DNA of 64,000 bases, taken from contig NC_007777.1 of the NCBI RefSeq assembly GCF_000013345.1, positions 1,240,001-1,304,000 on the forward strand, given 5' to 3'. The notes below the pieces were generated by a model. It was not told the origin of the DNA. It searched no databases and saw only the letters and a program-made list of their open reading frames with translations. Both the position numbers and the translations under genes were made by a program. This DNA is from Frankia casuarinae. Its GTDB lineage: Bacteria; Actinomycetota; Actinomycetes; Frankiales; Frankiaceae. Of this stretch, positions 8,985-19,061 are shown piece after piece (positions within the stretch are counted from its first letter, which is position 1; each line of letters opens with the position of its first letter).

Positions 8985-10305
8985 CCAGGTCCGCGGCCCG
9001 GGCCGCGCTGGAGCGGCGGCCTTGATGCCGGGCCGCCTCCCGGACTAGCGCCGCGAACGTCGAGCGAGCCGTCTGCGCCCAGGTGAAGGTCGCCGCATGC
9101 GCCAGCGCCCCGGCGGACAGGCGGGCGCGCAGATCGTGATCGGTCAGCACGCCGGCCAGTGTCTTGCCCAGGTCGGCCGGATCCTCCACCAACACGCCGG
9201 TCTCGCCGTCGACGACCGCGTCGGTGTGTCCGGCGATCTTCGTCGCGACCGACGGCGTGCCGCAGGCGGCGGCCTCGGTGATCGTCATGCCCCAGCCTTC
9301 ACGGGCCGAGGCCGAGGCCAGCACCCAGGCGCGCCGATACAGCGTCAGCAGGGCGTCGTCGTCGACCCGCCCGACGAGGCGCAGCCAGCCGCCGGCTCCG
9401 GCAGCGGAGATCCGCTTCTCCAGCTCCACCCGCTCGTAGCCCTCGCCGACGATGACCGCCTCCATCGTCGGATGTTCGTCGTGGGCGTGGACGAGCCCGT
9501 CGATGAGGACGTCGAACCGTTTCACCGGCACCAGACGCCCGACAGCGAGGACGAGGGGATGCGGCGAGCGCTCGCCGGCGGGGGAGAAGGACGGGTCGAT
9601 ACCCGGCGGCACGACCGAGATGTTGCGCGGCGGCAGGCCGAGCAGGTCGATGATCTCGTGCCGGGACGACGGGGACAGCGTCAGGATGCGCGTACGCCGG
9701 TACAGCGGTGGTGCGATCTTGAATTCGACGGTCTCGCCGATCCTGGCCAGCTTCGGGGACAGCACCATCCGCCACATCTCGGCATGCACGTGGTGCAGGA
9801 ACACCACCCGGGGGCAGCGGGCCCAGACCGGAGAGAAGAACGGCATCCCGTTCCAGATCTCGACCAGGCCGTCCCAGGGCCCGCCGCGGCCCAGCGCGCC
9901 GGACACCGCCGTGCGCGGGAAGACCGAGTACCGGCCCGCCTTGCGGACCACCGTGTAGCCGTTGCGGTGGACGGATTCCGGATGGCCGGACGCCACGGCC
10001 GTGCGCAGGCTCACGTCGATGCCGGCCTGCGCCCACAGCTCCGCGACCTTGTCGGCGTGCAGCTCCGACCCGCCCGACTCGGGGTCGTCGAGGTCACGCC
10101 AGGCCAGCATGTGCACGCGGCGCAGCCCCGAAGTCTCGACCAGCTCGGCGAGGGAGGGCCGGTGCGGCGCGGCCTCGATCCCGGGCGCTCCCACCTGCGC
10201 GGCCAAGAGGCCCGGCGGGACCGGGACGGCCGGCGGCACGACGAGGCCCGCGGGGGTCGGCGGGATCGTCGCGCCGGGGCCGCGCCGATTGCTCGCGGCG
10301 CTCAT
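8968..10305 (-). CDS. Glycosyltransferase family 4
   Basis: A 445-residue GT-B enzyme. The N-terminal half has the acceptor-domain pattern VHMLAWRDLDDPESGGSE and FLHHVHAEMW. The C-terminal half is a Glycos_transf_1 donor-binding domain: VVPPGIDPSFSP, LAVGRLVPVKRFDVLIDGL, then REGWGMTITEAAACGTPSVA with the E-x7-E-type motif of retaining GT4 enzymes. The ATG overlaps the stop of the flippase-like gene (ATGA), and its own stop overlaps the start of the aftD-like gene, so three genes are translationally linked. It likely adds a sugar to a lipid-linked or cell-wall glycan at the inner membrane face. The actual substrate is not evident. Confidence 0.85.
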   Translation of the reverse strand: MSAASNRRGPGATIPPTPAGLVVPPAVPVPPGLLAAQVGAPGIEAAPHRPSLAELVETSGLRRVHMLAWRDLDDPESGGSELHADKVAELWAQAGIDVSLRTAVASGHPESVHRNGYTVVRKAGRYSVFPRTAVSGALGRGGPWDGLVEIWNGMPFFSPVWARCPRVVFLHHVHAEMWRMVLSPKLARIGETVEFKIAPPLYRRTRILTLSPSSRHEIIDLLGLPPRNISVVPPGIDPSFSPAGERSPHPLVLAVGRLVPVKRFDVLIDGLVHAHDEHPTMEAVIVGEGYERVELEKRISAAGAGGWLRLVGRVDDDALLTLYRRAWVLASASAREGWGMTITEAAACGTPSVATKIAGHTDAVVDGETGVLVEDPADLGKTLAGVLTDHDLRARLSAGALAHAATFTWAQTARSTFAALVREAARHQGRRSSAARAADLVGPHR

Positions 10306-11654
10306 GCCCGAGCCGTCCGACGGGCGGCGGCGAGCACCGACAGGCCGGTGACGATGGCCAGCACGGCCTGGCAGGCGAGGTCGGCGCGGGCGGTGCTCGT
10401 CGGTGATCCGTCCGCCCACAGCATGAGGGGGACGGTCGCGGCGGCGGCCAGCCCCAGGGCCAGCAGTACGCCTCGCTCGCCGAGAGCGAGCAGGTAGTGG
10501 GTGAACAGCACGGTAGCTCCGAGACAGGTCATCGCTGCGGCCAAGGGGAGAAGCGCGCCGGAGGCATCGGTGAAGCGAGGGCCGAAGGCCAGGGAGAGAA
10601 GTGTGTCGGGTGCGAGGAGAGCGGCGGAGAGCAGCCCCAGCGCGGGGACGAGGAGTATCGCTAGCGTTGCTCCGAGTTGATGGAGGGCGTGCTGTCCGAG
10701 ATGTCGTCGATCGGCGGCCTCCGGCAGCAGGAAGCCGGCCAGCACGACCGCCGCCAGTACGAGCACCTTGCTGGCCACCGAGACGGCCGCGTAAGAGCCC
10801 GACCGGTCGGGGGCGAGCCGGCCCTGCATGAGGACGTCGATGTTCTGCAGGAGGCCGAGCATCGCCAGCGCGACGAGAGCGGTGCCGACCTCGACGGCCA
10901 GCCGGGCCGTGGGCGCCGCGGGCGAGCCCGGCTCGGGCGACATTCCCACGACCGCGTCCGGGTGGCGGCGCAGCGTGGACCGCGTGTGGGCGAGGGCGGC
11001 CAGCACACCGAGCAGGACGGCGATCGCCGCGCCGGTCTCGTCCAGACCGGCGAGCACCAACCCGATCGTGAACACCGTCTTCACCGCGGCGTCGACGAGC
11101 AGGTTGGCGGCCAGCGCCGGATAGAGCCGGCCGCACTGCAGCAACCCCCGGTCGACGCAGAGCAGACACCAGGCGGCACCGGCGGTCACGATCTCGGCGA
11201 CGCCGCCGGGACCGGGCAGCGACAGTTCGTGGGCCACGAAGCCCCGAGCGGCCACCGCGAGCATGGCGACGACCAGCACGAGCGCGACCCCGACCCGGCG
11301 GACCCGGCGGACCCACTGCGCCACCAGGTCCAACTGCCCGCTGTGCTGCCAGGTGGTGATCCGCCGGACCACCCCCACGAGCAGGGCGCTGCCCGGCATG
11401 GACACGATGAAGAAGATCGCGATCAGTTGGGCGACCGCGCCGTAGGATCGGGTACTCAGCGCGCGTGCGATGATCAGCGTGACGCCCATGTTGGCGAGGT
11501 TGGCGAGCAGGCCGGCCAGCGCCAGCGGGATGGCGCCGCGCACCGCCCCCCGCAGCCGGGTGCCCCGGGTCTGTTTCAGGCGTTTACGCAGCGTCCAGCC
11601 GTCGGCCGCGATCGCGGCCGACGCGCCGCCCGGCTGGGCGGTATTGCGCTTCAT
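10302..11654 (-). CDS. Polysaccharide flippase-like membrane protein (MOP superfamily)
   Basis: A 450-residue polytopic protein with a basic N-terminal tail. Helix 1 begins GAIPLALAGLLANLANMGVT and is followed by RALSTRSYGAVAQL, the usual start of Wzx-type and oligosaccharide flippases. About 12 hydrophobic segments follow. It lies upstream of, and overlaps by ATGA with, a GT4 glycosyltransferase gene. This suggests export of the lipid-linked glycan that the neighbouring enzymes build. Assignment rests on topology and context, as MOP proteins have weak motifs. Confidence 0.7.
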   Translation of the reverse strand: MKRNTAQPGGASAAIAADGWTLRKRLKQTRGTRLRGAVRGAIPLALAGLLANLANMGVTLIIARALSTRSYGAVAQLIAIFFIVSMPGSALLVGVVRRITTWQHSGQLDLVAQWVRRVRRVGVALVLVVAMLAVAARGFVAHELSLPGPGGVAEIVTAGAAWCLLCVDRGLLQCGRLYPALAANLLVDAAVKTVFTIGLVLAGLDETGAAIAVLLGVLAALAHTRSTLRRHPDAVVGMSPEPGSPAAPTARLAVEVGTALVALAMLGLLQNIDVLMQGRLAPDRSGSYAAVSVASKVLVLAAVVLAGFLLPEAADRRHLGQHALHQLGATLAILLVPALGLLSAALLAPDTLLSLAFGPRFTDASGALLPLAAAMTCLGATVLFTHYLLALGERGVLLALGLAAAATVPLMLWADGSPTSTARADLACQAVLAIVTGLSVLAAARRTARA

Positions 11655-11775
11655 GCGGAGTCCTCCCCGACGACATACGCAGGGGTACTCCCCGCCCCGC
11701 GCAACGGAATGCCCGCGTGGGGCCGGTTCACCCGCGCCGGGGTGGTCGGCCGCCTGGTACGTCCGGGAACGGTGC

Positions 11776-12777
11776 TCAACGGATTGTCAGTGCCTTGTCG
11801 GCCGATTCCGTCTCGGTGGCGACGTCGGCGTCCACCATCATCGCCACCAACTCCTCGAACCCCACCCGCGGCTTCCACCCCAACACCTCCCGCGCCTTCG
11901 ACGAATCCCCCACCAGCACATCCACCTCAGCCGGCCGGAAAAACCGGGGATCCTGCCGCACGAACCCCGACCAGTCCGAGATCCCCACCCGCCCGAACGC
12001 CACATCCAACAACTCCCGGATACTGTGCGTCTCCCCGGTCGCCACCACATAATCGTCCGGCGCGTCCTGCTGCAGCATCCGCCACATCGCCTCCACGTAA
12101 TCCCCCGCGAAACCCCAGTCCCGCCGCGACTCCAGATTCCCCAACGACAACGAGTCCTGCAACCCCAACGAAATCCGCGCCACCGCCCGCGAGATCTTCC
12201 GGGTCACGAACTCGATCCCCCGCCGCGGCGACTCGTGATTAAACAACAACCCCGAACACGCGAACGCCCCGTACGACTCCCGATAATTCACCGTCAGATA
12301 GTGACCAAACGTCTTCGCCACCCCGTACGGCGACCGCGGATGAAACGGCGTCGACTCCCGCTGCGGCGTCTCCCGCACCTTCCCGAACATCTCCGACGAC
12401 GACGCCTGATAGAACCGCACCCCCGACATGTCGTTACCACCCGCGATCCGCAACGCCTCCAGAACCCGCAGCACCCCCATCCCCGTCGTCTCCCCGGTCA
12501 GCTCCGCCTGCTTCCACGACAACCCCACGAACGAGATCGCCCCCAGGTTGTACACCTCGTCCGGCTGCGAGATCTCCACCGCCCCGATCAACGACGGAAG
12601 ATCCGTCAGATCCCCCTCCAACAACACCACCCCCGGCACCAGCCGCTCCACCGTCGCCACCTTCGGGTTCGACTGCCCCCGCACCAACCCGAACACCTCA
12701 TAACCCTTCGCGGTCAGCAACTCACCCAGATACAACCCGTCCTGACCGGTAATCCCGGTAATCAGCGCGCGAGGCAC
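11776..12777 (-). CDS. gmd: GDP-mannose 4,6-dehydratase
   Basis: A 333-residue short-chain dehydrogenase that converts GDP-mannose to GDP-4-keto-6-deoxymannose, the precursor of fucose, rhamnose and related deoxysugars. The Rossmann start [18 protein letters not shown] gives the NADP-binding GxxGxxG. The catalytic serine/acid region reads [10 protein letters not shown] and the YxxxK pair reads [27 protein letters not shown] is the family GDP-sugar site. The start is GTG at 12777 with AGGAGG seven bases upstream; the longer open frame ahead of it is non-homologous. No GDP-fucose synthase is adjacent, so the final sugar is open. It supplies the surface-polysaccharide genes around it. Confidence 0.95.
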   Translation of the reverse strand: MPRALITGITGQDGLYLGELLTAKGYEVFGLVRGQSNPKVATVERLVPGVVLLEGDLTDLPSLIGAVEISQPDEVYNLGAISFVGLSWKQAELTGETTGMGVLRVLEALRIAGGNDMSGVRFYQASSSEMFGKVRETPQRESTPFHPRSPYGVAKTFGHYLTVNYRESYGAFACSGLLFNHESPRRGIEFVTRKISRAVARISLGLQDSLSLGNLESRRDWGFAGDYVEAMWRMLQQDAPDDYVVATGETHSIRELLDVAFGRVGISDWSGFVRQDPRFFRPAEVDVLVGDSSKAREVLGWKPRVGFEELVAMMVDADVATETESADKALTIR

Positions 12778-12841
12778 GTCGAATCCTCCTGTAGACCGCC
12801 CGGTACTGGGCGGAAGGTTAGCGTCGGGTAAAGCGGGCGGG

Positions 12842-15208
12842 TCAGCCGGGTCCCGCTCCCGTGGTCGGCGTGGTCGGCGCGGGTGCGGCGGCCGCTGCTC
12901 CCCGGGCGATCCGGAGAAGCTGGGGAATGATCGCGACACCGATCCGTCGGGCACCGCCATTGGAGATGTGCACACCGTCGTCGTCGCGTAGCCGGACACC
13001 GTCCAGTTCGTCGACGTACTTGTCACCCGGAGTGAGAATTGACGTGATGTCGATCACGGTGACGCCGGGATGGCGAGCCGCCGCGGCCCGCAGCAGCGCG
13101 TTGAACCGCACCACCCGTTCGGCCTTCGTCTCCGGGTAGATGCCGCCGTTCGGCGCCTCGGTCGGCTTGAACACCGGGGTCGTCAGGAGCACCACCTTGG
13201 CACCCTTGGCGCCGAGCGTGTCGATGGCGAGGTCGAGTTCCCGGCCGAGGTAGGCGTCGAACCCCGGATCGCCGATGTGCGTCCACCGGCCGTCCCGCAT
13301 CTGGTCGGTGACCTCCCAGCGACCGACCAGCAGGATCGCGAGCGCGGGGTTGACCTCGTTCACCCGTTGGGCGAACCGTTGCGGCCACTGGTCGCATCCG
13401 TCGGTGGTGGGACCGGCGCTGCCGAGGATGCGCCGCTGCATCCCCCGTGCGACGCCACACCCCAGCTTGGAGAAGTCGTGGATCTCCATACCCTGCTGGG
13501 CGGCCATCGAGGAGAAGTCGCTGAACCCCAGGGTGAGAGCCACCGAGTCGCCGCCGAGCAGGACCTTGATCGGGGGGTTCCCGCCGGCCTTGACGGCGAC
13601 GGCCGGTTGTGGGGAGGTCGCCGCCCGCCGCGCCAACGCCTCCAGGTCCGCGGGAGTGCGCACCGACGCCGACGTCCCGGCGGTCGCCAGCAGGATCACC
13701 GCGAGCACCCCGCCCAGGGCGGCGGGCACCGTCACCCGCGGGACGGGGAAGCGTACTTTGCCCCGCCGGATCGGGTTCTCCACGAGGTGGAACGAGGCCA
13801 GTGTGATCGCCAGCGTGGCGGCGAGGCGGAGCCCCAGCAGGACCACGCCGTTCGTCCCGGTGCGGGTCGCCGTCAGCGTGAGGAAGATCGGCCAGTGCCA
13901 CAGGTACAGGCCGTACGAGATGCGGCCGACGAAGGTCAGCGGGGCGGTGGCCAGCACCCTCGCCACCGGGCCTCGGGGCGCTTCCACGAGCGAGGCGACC
14001 AGCAGCATCACGATGATCGCAACCCCGAGGAAGCCGCCGGCGTAGAGTCCGCGGCTCTCCCCACCCACCGTTGTCCAGAGGAGGATCATCGCAGCCGTGG
14101 CGACACAGCCGACGACCGACATGACCGACCGGGCCCGGGCGGAGATCGGGGTCGTCCGCTGGGCCCGCCAGACGGCGAGGGCGGCCCCGACCAGCAGGGC
14201 CTGGGCGCGGCTGTCGGTGCCGTAGTAGATCCGGGAGGGGTTCGTCCCGACCACGAGCAGGGCGAGGCCCACCAACGCGGACGCCTCGGCGCCGAGGACC
14301 GCGACCGTGAGCGCGAGCGACTGGGCCTTCTGGCGCTGCCGGCGCCAGCGGTCCACGGTCTTCGCGCTGTGCCGCATCAGCAGGTAGACGATCAGCGGCC
14401 ACAGGACGTAGAACTGCTCCTCAACGGACAGTGACCAGGTGTGCAGCAGAGGTGACGGAGCCGAGAAGTGGTCGAAGTAGCTCTGGTCGGACAGCGCGAA
14501 ACGCCAGTTTGCGACATAGAGCAGCGTGGAGAGCGCGTCCAGCCGCAGGGTTCCCACGTCGCCGGGGGAGGCGATCCAGCGGGCGTAGGCCGCCACCCCG
14601 AGCAGCAGCAGCAGCAGCGCCGGCATCAGGCGGCGGGACCGGCGGATCCAGAAGGCGCGAAGGTCGATGCGCCGGTTGTAGCGGTACTCGGCGATCAGCA
14701 GGCCGGTGATGAGGAACCCGGAGAGGACGAAGAAGGTGTCGACGCCGAGCAGGCCGCCGGGCATCCACGAGACGCCGGCGTGATATGCGATGACGGCCGT
14801 GACCGCGAGCGCGCGCAGGCCGTCGAGCGCGGGGGAGTGCCCGAGCGGCGCGAGCACGGGTCCGGTGGCGTCGAGATCCTCCTCGACCCGCAGCGGCCCC
14901 GTCGCCTCGCGCGTGCCGGTCCGCGGCCGGGTGCCGGCCCGGGCTCTCGCCCCGGGTGCCGTCACCGTCCCGGGAGACCGGTAGGGAGGTCCGGCCGGCG
15001 GCCGGGTGGCCCCGGGCGCCGGGCGAGTCCCGCCCAGGCGGGTATTGATCGGGACGGTGTCGGTGGGCTCCGGTCCGGGTGCCACCCGGCGGTGGCGCCC
15101 ACCGGAGGCGAGCGGGAAGGTGTCGGCGTCGTTGCTGGTCAGCCTCGTTCCCTCCTCGTCGCCGGGGGTTGCGTCGGCTGCGACCTCGCCAGGACATACG
15201 ACAGGCAA
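12842..15208 (-). CDS. OafA/YrhL-type acyltransferase with C-terminal SGNH domain
   Basis: A protein of up to 788 residues. A disordered Pro/Gly/Arg-rich N-terminal tail of ~125 residues is followed by an acyltransferase-3 membrane domain ([20 protein letters not shown] with the essential His, then [17 protein letters not shown] and about ten helices). The last ~200 residues form an extracytoplasmic SGNH-hydrolase-like domain with [13 protein letters not shown] (block I Ser) and DGVHISNGG (the D-x-x-H block). Such fusions O-acetylate extracellular polysaccharides or peptidoglycan. The frame opens with TTG at 15208. A strong GAGGAGG lies about 8 bases before a CTG codon some 25 codons further in, so the true start is uncertain. 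The next downstream gene is gmd. Confidence 0.88.
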   Translation of the reverse strand: MPVVCPGEVAADATPGDEEGTRLTSNDADTFPLASGGRHRRVAPGPEPTDTVPINTRLGGTRPAPGATRPPAGPPYRSPGTVTAPGARARAGTRPRTGTREATGPLRVEEDLDATGPVLAPLGHSPALDGLRALAVTAVIAYHAGVSWMPGGLLGVDTFFVLSGFLITGLLIAEYRYNRRIDLRAFWIRRSRRLMPALLLLLLGVAAYARWIASPGDVGTLRLDALSTLLYVANWRFALSDQSYFDHFSAPSPLLHTWSLSVEEQFYVLWPLIVYLLMRHSAKTVDRWRRQRQKAQSLALTVAVLGAEASALVGLALLVVGTNPSRIYYGTDSRAQALLVGAALAVWRAQRTTPISARARSVMSVVGCVATAAMILLWTTVGGESRGLYAGGFLGVAIIVMLLVASLVEAPRGPVARVLATAPLTFVGRISYGLYLWHWPIFLTLTATRTGTNGVVLLGLRLAATLAITLASFHLVENPIRRGKVRFPVPRVTVPAALGGVLAVILLATAGTSASVRTPADLEALARRAATSPQPAVAVKAGGNPPIKVLLGGDSVALTLGFSDFSSMAAQQGMEIHDFSKLGCGVARGMQRRILGSAGPTTDGCDQWPQRFAQRVNEVNPALAILLVGRWEVTDQMRDGRWTHIGDPGFDAYLGRELDLAIDTLGAKGAKVVLLTTPVFKPTEAPNGGIYPETKAERVVRFNALLRAAAARHPGVTVIDITSILTPGDKYVDELDGVRLRDDDGVHISNGGARRIGVAIIPQLLRIARGAAAAAPAPTTPTTGAGPG

Positions 15209-15310
15209 GGCTAATCGCAGCGGCGTGGAAGGACGTACGCGCGGTGTGCTCGCCGCTGTCGCGGCGGACGCGGTGTCGAGCCGTTATCGGGACATTGGTA
15301 CCTTCCGCGC

Positions 15311-16699
15311 GTGTCTGAGACCACGGCGGGGCTCCCCCGGATGGTGGCCCCGGCGCCGGCGGTGTCCACGGGCCAACCCACGTCTCGATTCCCCGTGATG
15401 TCGGGGTTCTCCGCGATGCTGGGGCGGGCGCGGCCCGTGCGCTGGCACCTGTGGCTGGCCGCGATCGGGCTGCTCGGTCTCGCCGTCCGCCTGTTCTACC
15501 TGTTCCACTGGCTGCATCCGGCGGTCGTGGAGGGGGACCCGTACTACTACCACGAGGCGGCGAACCTCTTCGCAGCCGGCCGGGGCTGGCCCGATCCCTA
15601 CGAACTCGCCCTGTCCGGCCGCTACGTCCCCGACGCCCAGCACCCCCCACTGACCAGCGGGCTGCTGGCCGTGCCATCGGTGCTCGGATTCACCAGCTTC
15701 CTGTCCCACCAGCTGTTCTCATGTCTGCTCGGCGTGCTGTCGATCGTGCTTGTCGCCCTCGCCGGGCGGCGGATCGCCGGCCCCGTGACCGGACTGGTGG
15801 CGGCCGGGATCGCCGCTGTCTATCCGGGCATGTGGCTCAACGACCCGCTGTTGATGTCGGAGACGACCGGGATCCTCACCTGCGCGTGGATCATCCTTGC
15901 CGCCTACCGGTTCCGAGACCGGCGGACAGTCGCCGACGCCGCCTGGCTCGGAGCGGCCCTCGCTGCGGTGATGCTCGCGCGAGCGGAACTGGCGCTGCTC
16001 GCCGTGGTGCTGGTGGTGCCACTCGTCGCCACGGCCCGTGAACTCGCCTGGCGGCGCCGGATCGCCCTGGTGGCCGTCGCGGCGGCGGTGAGTGCGCTCA
16101 CGATCGCGCCCTGGACCATCTACAACCTGTCCCGGTTCAGTGAGCCGGAGTACCTGTCCACCGGGCTCGGCTCCACCCTGGCGGTCACCCACTGCCCGGC
16201 CAGCTACTCCGGCCGGTACGTCGGCTGGTGGTCGTTTGACTGCATCCTGGCGTTGCCACCCTCGCCCCAGGAACGCTCCGAACGGGATGTGTTCTACCGC
16301 CGGGCCGCGTACGACTACATCAAACACAACGAGCGCAGCCTGCCCCGGGTGGCCGCGGCGCGGCTCGGTCGGACGTGGGGGGTCTACCGGCCCTGGCAGC
16401 AGGCCCGGCTGGACACCATCGAGCGGCGCCCCCTGCTCCTCAGCCAGGTCGGGATGGTCACGCTGTGGCCGTTGGAGATCGCGGCGCTCGCCGGGGTCGT
16501 GGTGCTGCGCCGCCGCCGGGTCGTGCTGCTGCCACTGCTCGCCGTGCCGATCGCCCTGAGCCTCGCCTCGGTCGCGATCTACGGGACGACCCGGTTCCGG
16601 GCCGCCGCGGAGCCCGCGATCGTGCTGCTCGCCGCCGTCGCGATCACGGCCGCCGCGCGGTGGCTCGGGCGTCGTGTAGTGGCTCGGGTGCCGCGGTAG
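15311..16699 (+). CDS. GT39/PMT-like membrane glycosyltransferase
   Basis: A 462-residue membrane protein with about ten helices. After a short tail, helix 1 (LWLAAIGLLGLAVRLFYLF) is followed by an acidic extracytoplasmic loop EGDPYYYHEAANLFAAGRGW. Another conserved block is PDAQHPPLTSGLLAVPSVLG. This is the pattern of ArnT/PMT_2-type GT-C enzymes that use polyprenyl-phosphate sugars; the loop Asp is the likely catalytic residue. Start is GTG at 15311. It is divergent from the acyltransferase gene, with a 102-bp shared promoter region. The acceptor is unknown. Confidence 0.75.
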   Translation: MSETTAGLPRMVAPAPAVSTGQPTSRFPVMSGFSAMLGRARPVRWHLWLAAIGLLGLAVRLFYLFHWLHPAVVEGDPYYYHEAANLFAAGRGWPDPYELALSGRYVPDAQHPPLTSGLLAVPSVLGFTSFLSHQLFSCLLGVLSIVLVALAGRRIAGPVTGLVAAGIAAVYPGMWLNDPLLMSETTGILTCAWIILAAYRFRDRRTVADAAWLGAALAAVMLARAELALLAVVLVVPLVATARELAWRRRIALVAVAAAVSALTIAPWTIYNLSRFSEPEYLSTGLGSTLAVTHCPASYSGRYVGWWSFDCILALPPSPQERSERDVFYRRAAYDYIKHNERSLPRVAAARLGRTWGVYRPWQQARLDTIERRPLLLSQVGMVTLWPLEIAALAGVVVLRRRRVVLLPLLAVPIALSLASVAIYGTTRFRAAAEPAIVLLAAVAITAAARWLGRRVVARVPR

Positions 16700-16892
16700 G
16701 TTCGCGGACCGGCCGGCCGGGGCCCCTGGGTGCGGATCCGCTGGCGGGCTTCTGTGCGCGGACTGGCTGGCCGGGTAGACCGTCCGGCCGGGTAGAAAGG
16801 GTGGGTTCGCTCGGGGTGTCGACGTGGTCGCGCACACCGGACTGGTACGTTGCCTGGGTGCCGGACCTCGCTGATCTCCGGGCGCTCGGTCG

Positions 16893-18578
16893 GTGAATGG
16901 ACCCGCCCTTTCCCTCACGGCCGCAGCCGATTCCGGCGCAGCCGCCGGCCCGGCCGGCACCGCTTCCATCCCCGAACCGCGCACTCCCGCGCCGGTCCGT
17001 CCACCCAAGGTCGTCTTCGACGGCTTCGACGGCCTGCGCGCGATCGCAGCGGTCCTCGTGGTCGTCGTGCACACCGCGTTTCCCGCTGGTTTCACCACCA
17101 GCAGCCGGCTGGGCCCCTACACCGCCCGGGGTGAGATCGGTGTCGCGGTCTTCTTCCTGATCTCGGGGTTCCTGCTCTACCGTCCGTTCGTCGCCGCCCG
17201 GTTCGCCGGCATCCGCGGCTCGGACGCCGCCGGCTACCTGGTCCGGCGGTTCATGCGGATCGTCCCGCTGTACTGGGTGGCGCTCGCCGTCACGCTGACC
17301 GTGGTCAGCAGCAAGCGGGTCGGCGTGCACGGCTTGGCCGGTCTGCTCCAGACGGCGTTCTTCGTCCAGGGTTATCAGGAGCACTGGGCGATCCAGGGCC
17401 TCACCCAGGCCTGGACCCTGGACGTCGAGGCGGCGTTCTACCTGGCGATACCGGTGTACGCGTGGCTGCTGCGGCGGCGGGACCGTCCGCCCGCCGCCCA
17501 GTTGCGCGTGGAACTCGCCGCGCTCGCGGTTACGTTCGTCGCCGCCAAGATCGTTCACTACCTGGTGATTCCGTCCACGCAGACCTGGATGAACGGCTGG
17601 AACGTCTGGCTGCCGGTCTGGTGGGACCTGTTCGCCATGGGCATGCTGCTCGCCGTGCTCTCGGCCTGGTACTCCCGGCAGGGCAGGTCGCCGCGCTGGG
17701 CGGAGCTGCCCGGCTCGGGCACGGTGTGCTGGGGCATCGCCGCGTTCTTCTACTGGGTGTCGAGCAGGCATCTCGGCCTGCCGCTCGTGCCGATCTTCGA
17801 AGCCACGCGGAGCCAGGACATGGGCAAGCACCTGGGCTACGGGTTGTTCGGCTTCTTCCTGCTGCTCCCGGCGGTGTTCGGCCACGGCGACCGCGGCTGG
17901 GTGCGGCCGCTGCTGGCCAGCCGTCCGCTGGCCTTCCTCGGAGCGATCTCGTACGGCATCTATCTGTGGCACTCGGCCGTCATCGACCTGGTGCTGGAGC
18001 ACAGCGGCTGGCGGCTGTGGAAGATCCCCTACCCGCCGTTTCTCCTGGTGGTCCTCACCCTGACCGTCGGGGTCTCCACCGTGACGCACTTTTTGATCGA
18101 GCGTCCCTGCATCACCCTCTCCCGGGAGTGGGCCCGGCGGGCCGACAGATGGGTGGCGAGGCGCTTCGAAGGGGCGGCGAGGGGCGGGGAGGGTGGCCTC
18201 GTGAGCGGGGCCGGCGGATCGCCGGGCGAGGTCGAGGTGATCGGAAAGCCCGTCGATAGCCCGACGGTGCCACTCGCGTCAGGCCTCATGTCACCACGGA
18301 ACATGACGGACCGGGACGCGCGAGACCCGTCCCCTCCGGTCCGGTCTCTCGATCCCGACCTGCCCGGCGTGCCGGATGGACGGGCGTCGCGCGCCGGGTG
18401 GAAGCAGCCCCGGGTCGAGTTCGACGGTCTGGAATGGCTCGGGCCGCAGCCCGCGCCGCAGCCCGGTGGGCCTGGGGCACAGCCGGCCGAGCGCGGGGGG
18501 CCCGAGCGCGGGGGGCCCGAGCGCGGGGGGCCCGAGCGCGGGGGGCCCGAGCGCGGGGGATCGGCGAGCCGGCGCTGA
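16893..18578 (+). CDS. Acyltransferase-3 family membrane O-acyltransferase
   Basis: A 561-residue protein with an AT3 membrane domain at about residues 45-400: FDGFDGLRAIAAVLVVVVHT carries the conserved Arg and His, then GVAVFFLISGFLLYRPF, RRFMRIVPLYWVAL and AISYGIYLWH. Unlike the 12.8-kb paralogue there is no SGNH domain. Instead a ~130-residue hydrophilic tail ends in a Gly-Gly-Pro-Glu-Arg tandem repeat. It probably transfers an acyl group to a cell-surface glycan or antibiotic-like molecule. The start at 16893 is a weakly supported GTG. It is followed by the rpsA promoter region. Confidence 0.85.
   Translation: MNGPALSLTAAADSGAAAGPAGTASIPEPRTPAPVRPPKVVFDGFDGLRAIAAVLVVVVHTAFPAGFTTSSRLGPYTARGEIGVAVFFLISGFLLYRPFVAARFAGIRGSDAAGYLVRRFMRIVPLYWVALAVTLTVVSSKRVGVHGLAGLLQTAFFVQGYQEHWAIQGLTQAWTLDVEAAFYLAIPVYAWLLRRRDRPPAAQLRVELAALAVTFVAAKIVHYLVIPSTQTWMNGWNVWLPVWWDLFAMGMLLAVLSAWYSRQGRSPRWAELPGSGTVCWGIAAFFYWVSSRHLGLPLVPIFEATRSQDMGKHLGYGLFGFFLLLPAVFGHGDRGWVRPLLASRPLAFLGAISYGIYLWHSAVIDLVLEHSGWRLWKIPYPPFLLVVLTLTVGVSTVTHFLIERPCITLSREWARRADRWVARRFEGAARGGEGGLVSGAGGSPGEVEVIGKPVDSPTVPLASGLMSPRNMTDRDARDPSPPVRSLDPDLPGVPDGRASRAGWKQPRVEFDGLEWLGPQPAPQPGGPGAQPAERGGPERGGPERGGPERGGPERGGSASRR
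18489..18559. repeat. 15-bp in-frame tandem repeat at the 3' end of the acyltransferase gene
   Basis: Four identical units GAGCGCGGGGGGCCC run from 18489 to 18548, followed by a partial fifth. They encode Glu-Arg-Gly-Gly-Pro repeats immediately before the stop codon. Confidence 0.9.
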
Positions 18579-18866
18579 CCCGAAAATGACCGGGCGTCGG
18601 GCGCCGCGAGGCCAGGCCGTCGGCAGGTGTCGGGAATCGGACGCCACGAACTCACCCATTTATCCACTTTTCAACCGATCTGCGCCGTCAGTCCCTGTCG
18701 TGTCCCGTCCGCACACGTTCCCACCCGTGTGCCGCGACGATCCGTGGGACGGCGTTGTCCCGCCTACCGCGGTGCCACGCCGCCACCAAAAACTACATAT
18801 GGACGTCATGTGTCTGCGCAGAGTGAGAGTGATGGCGGACGGCGCACGTCTTGGTACGGGCGCCCG

Positions 18867-18896
18867 TTGACCACCCTGGACACCCGTCCCTAGACT
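18867..18896 (+). promoter_or_regulatory. Putative sigma-A-type promoter of rpsA
   Basis: TTGACC at 18867-18872 and TAGACT at 18891-18896 are separated by 18 bp, close to the vegetative -35/-10 consensus. The pair lies 165 bp before the chosen rpsA start, leaving a leader of about 160 nt. Confidence 0.55.
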
Positions 18897-19061
18897 TGGG
18901 GGCGTGCACGAGGGTCTGTGGGTCTCAGACCGAGCGGATCCACTCGAGCGTCGTTATCGTTTCTGACAGTTTCTTCGTTTTTGGCGTTGTTTCTGTCCCT
19001 CGGTCCCGGCGGTTCGATCCGGCCCTCGCGCGGACGACCACCCCTAGCCGGAGCCGACCCC

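Noticed and set aside
18660-18668. DnaA-box-like TTATCCACT upstream of rpsA
   Set aside because: A single site with no cluster, no AT-rich unwinding element and no dnaA or dnaN nearby; not an origin.
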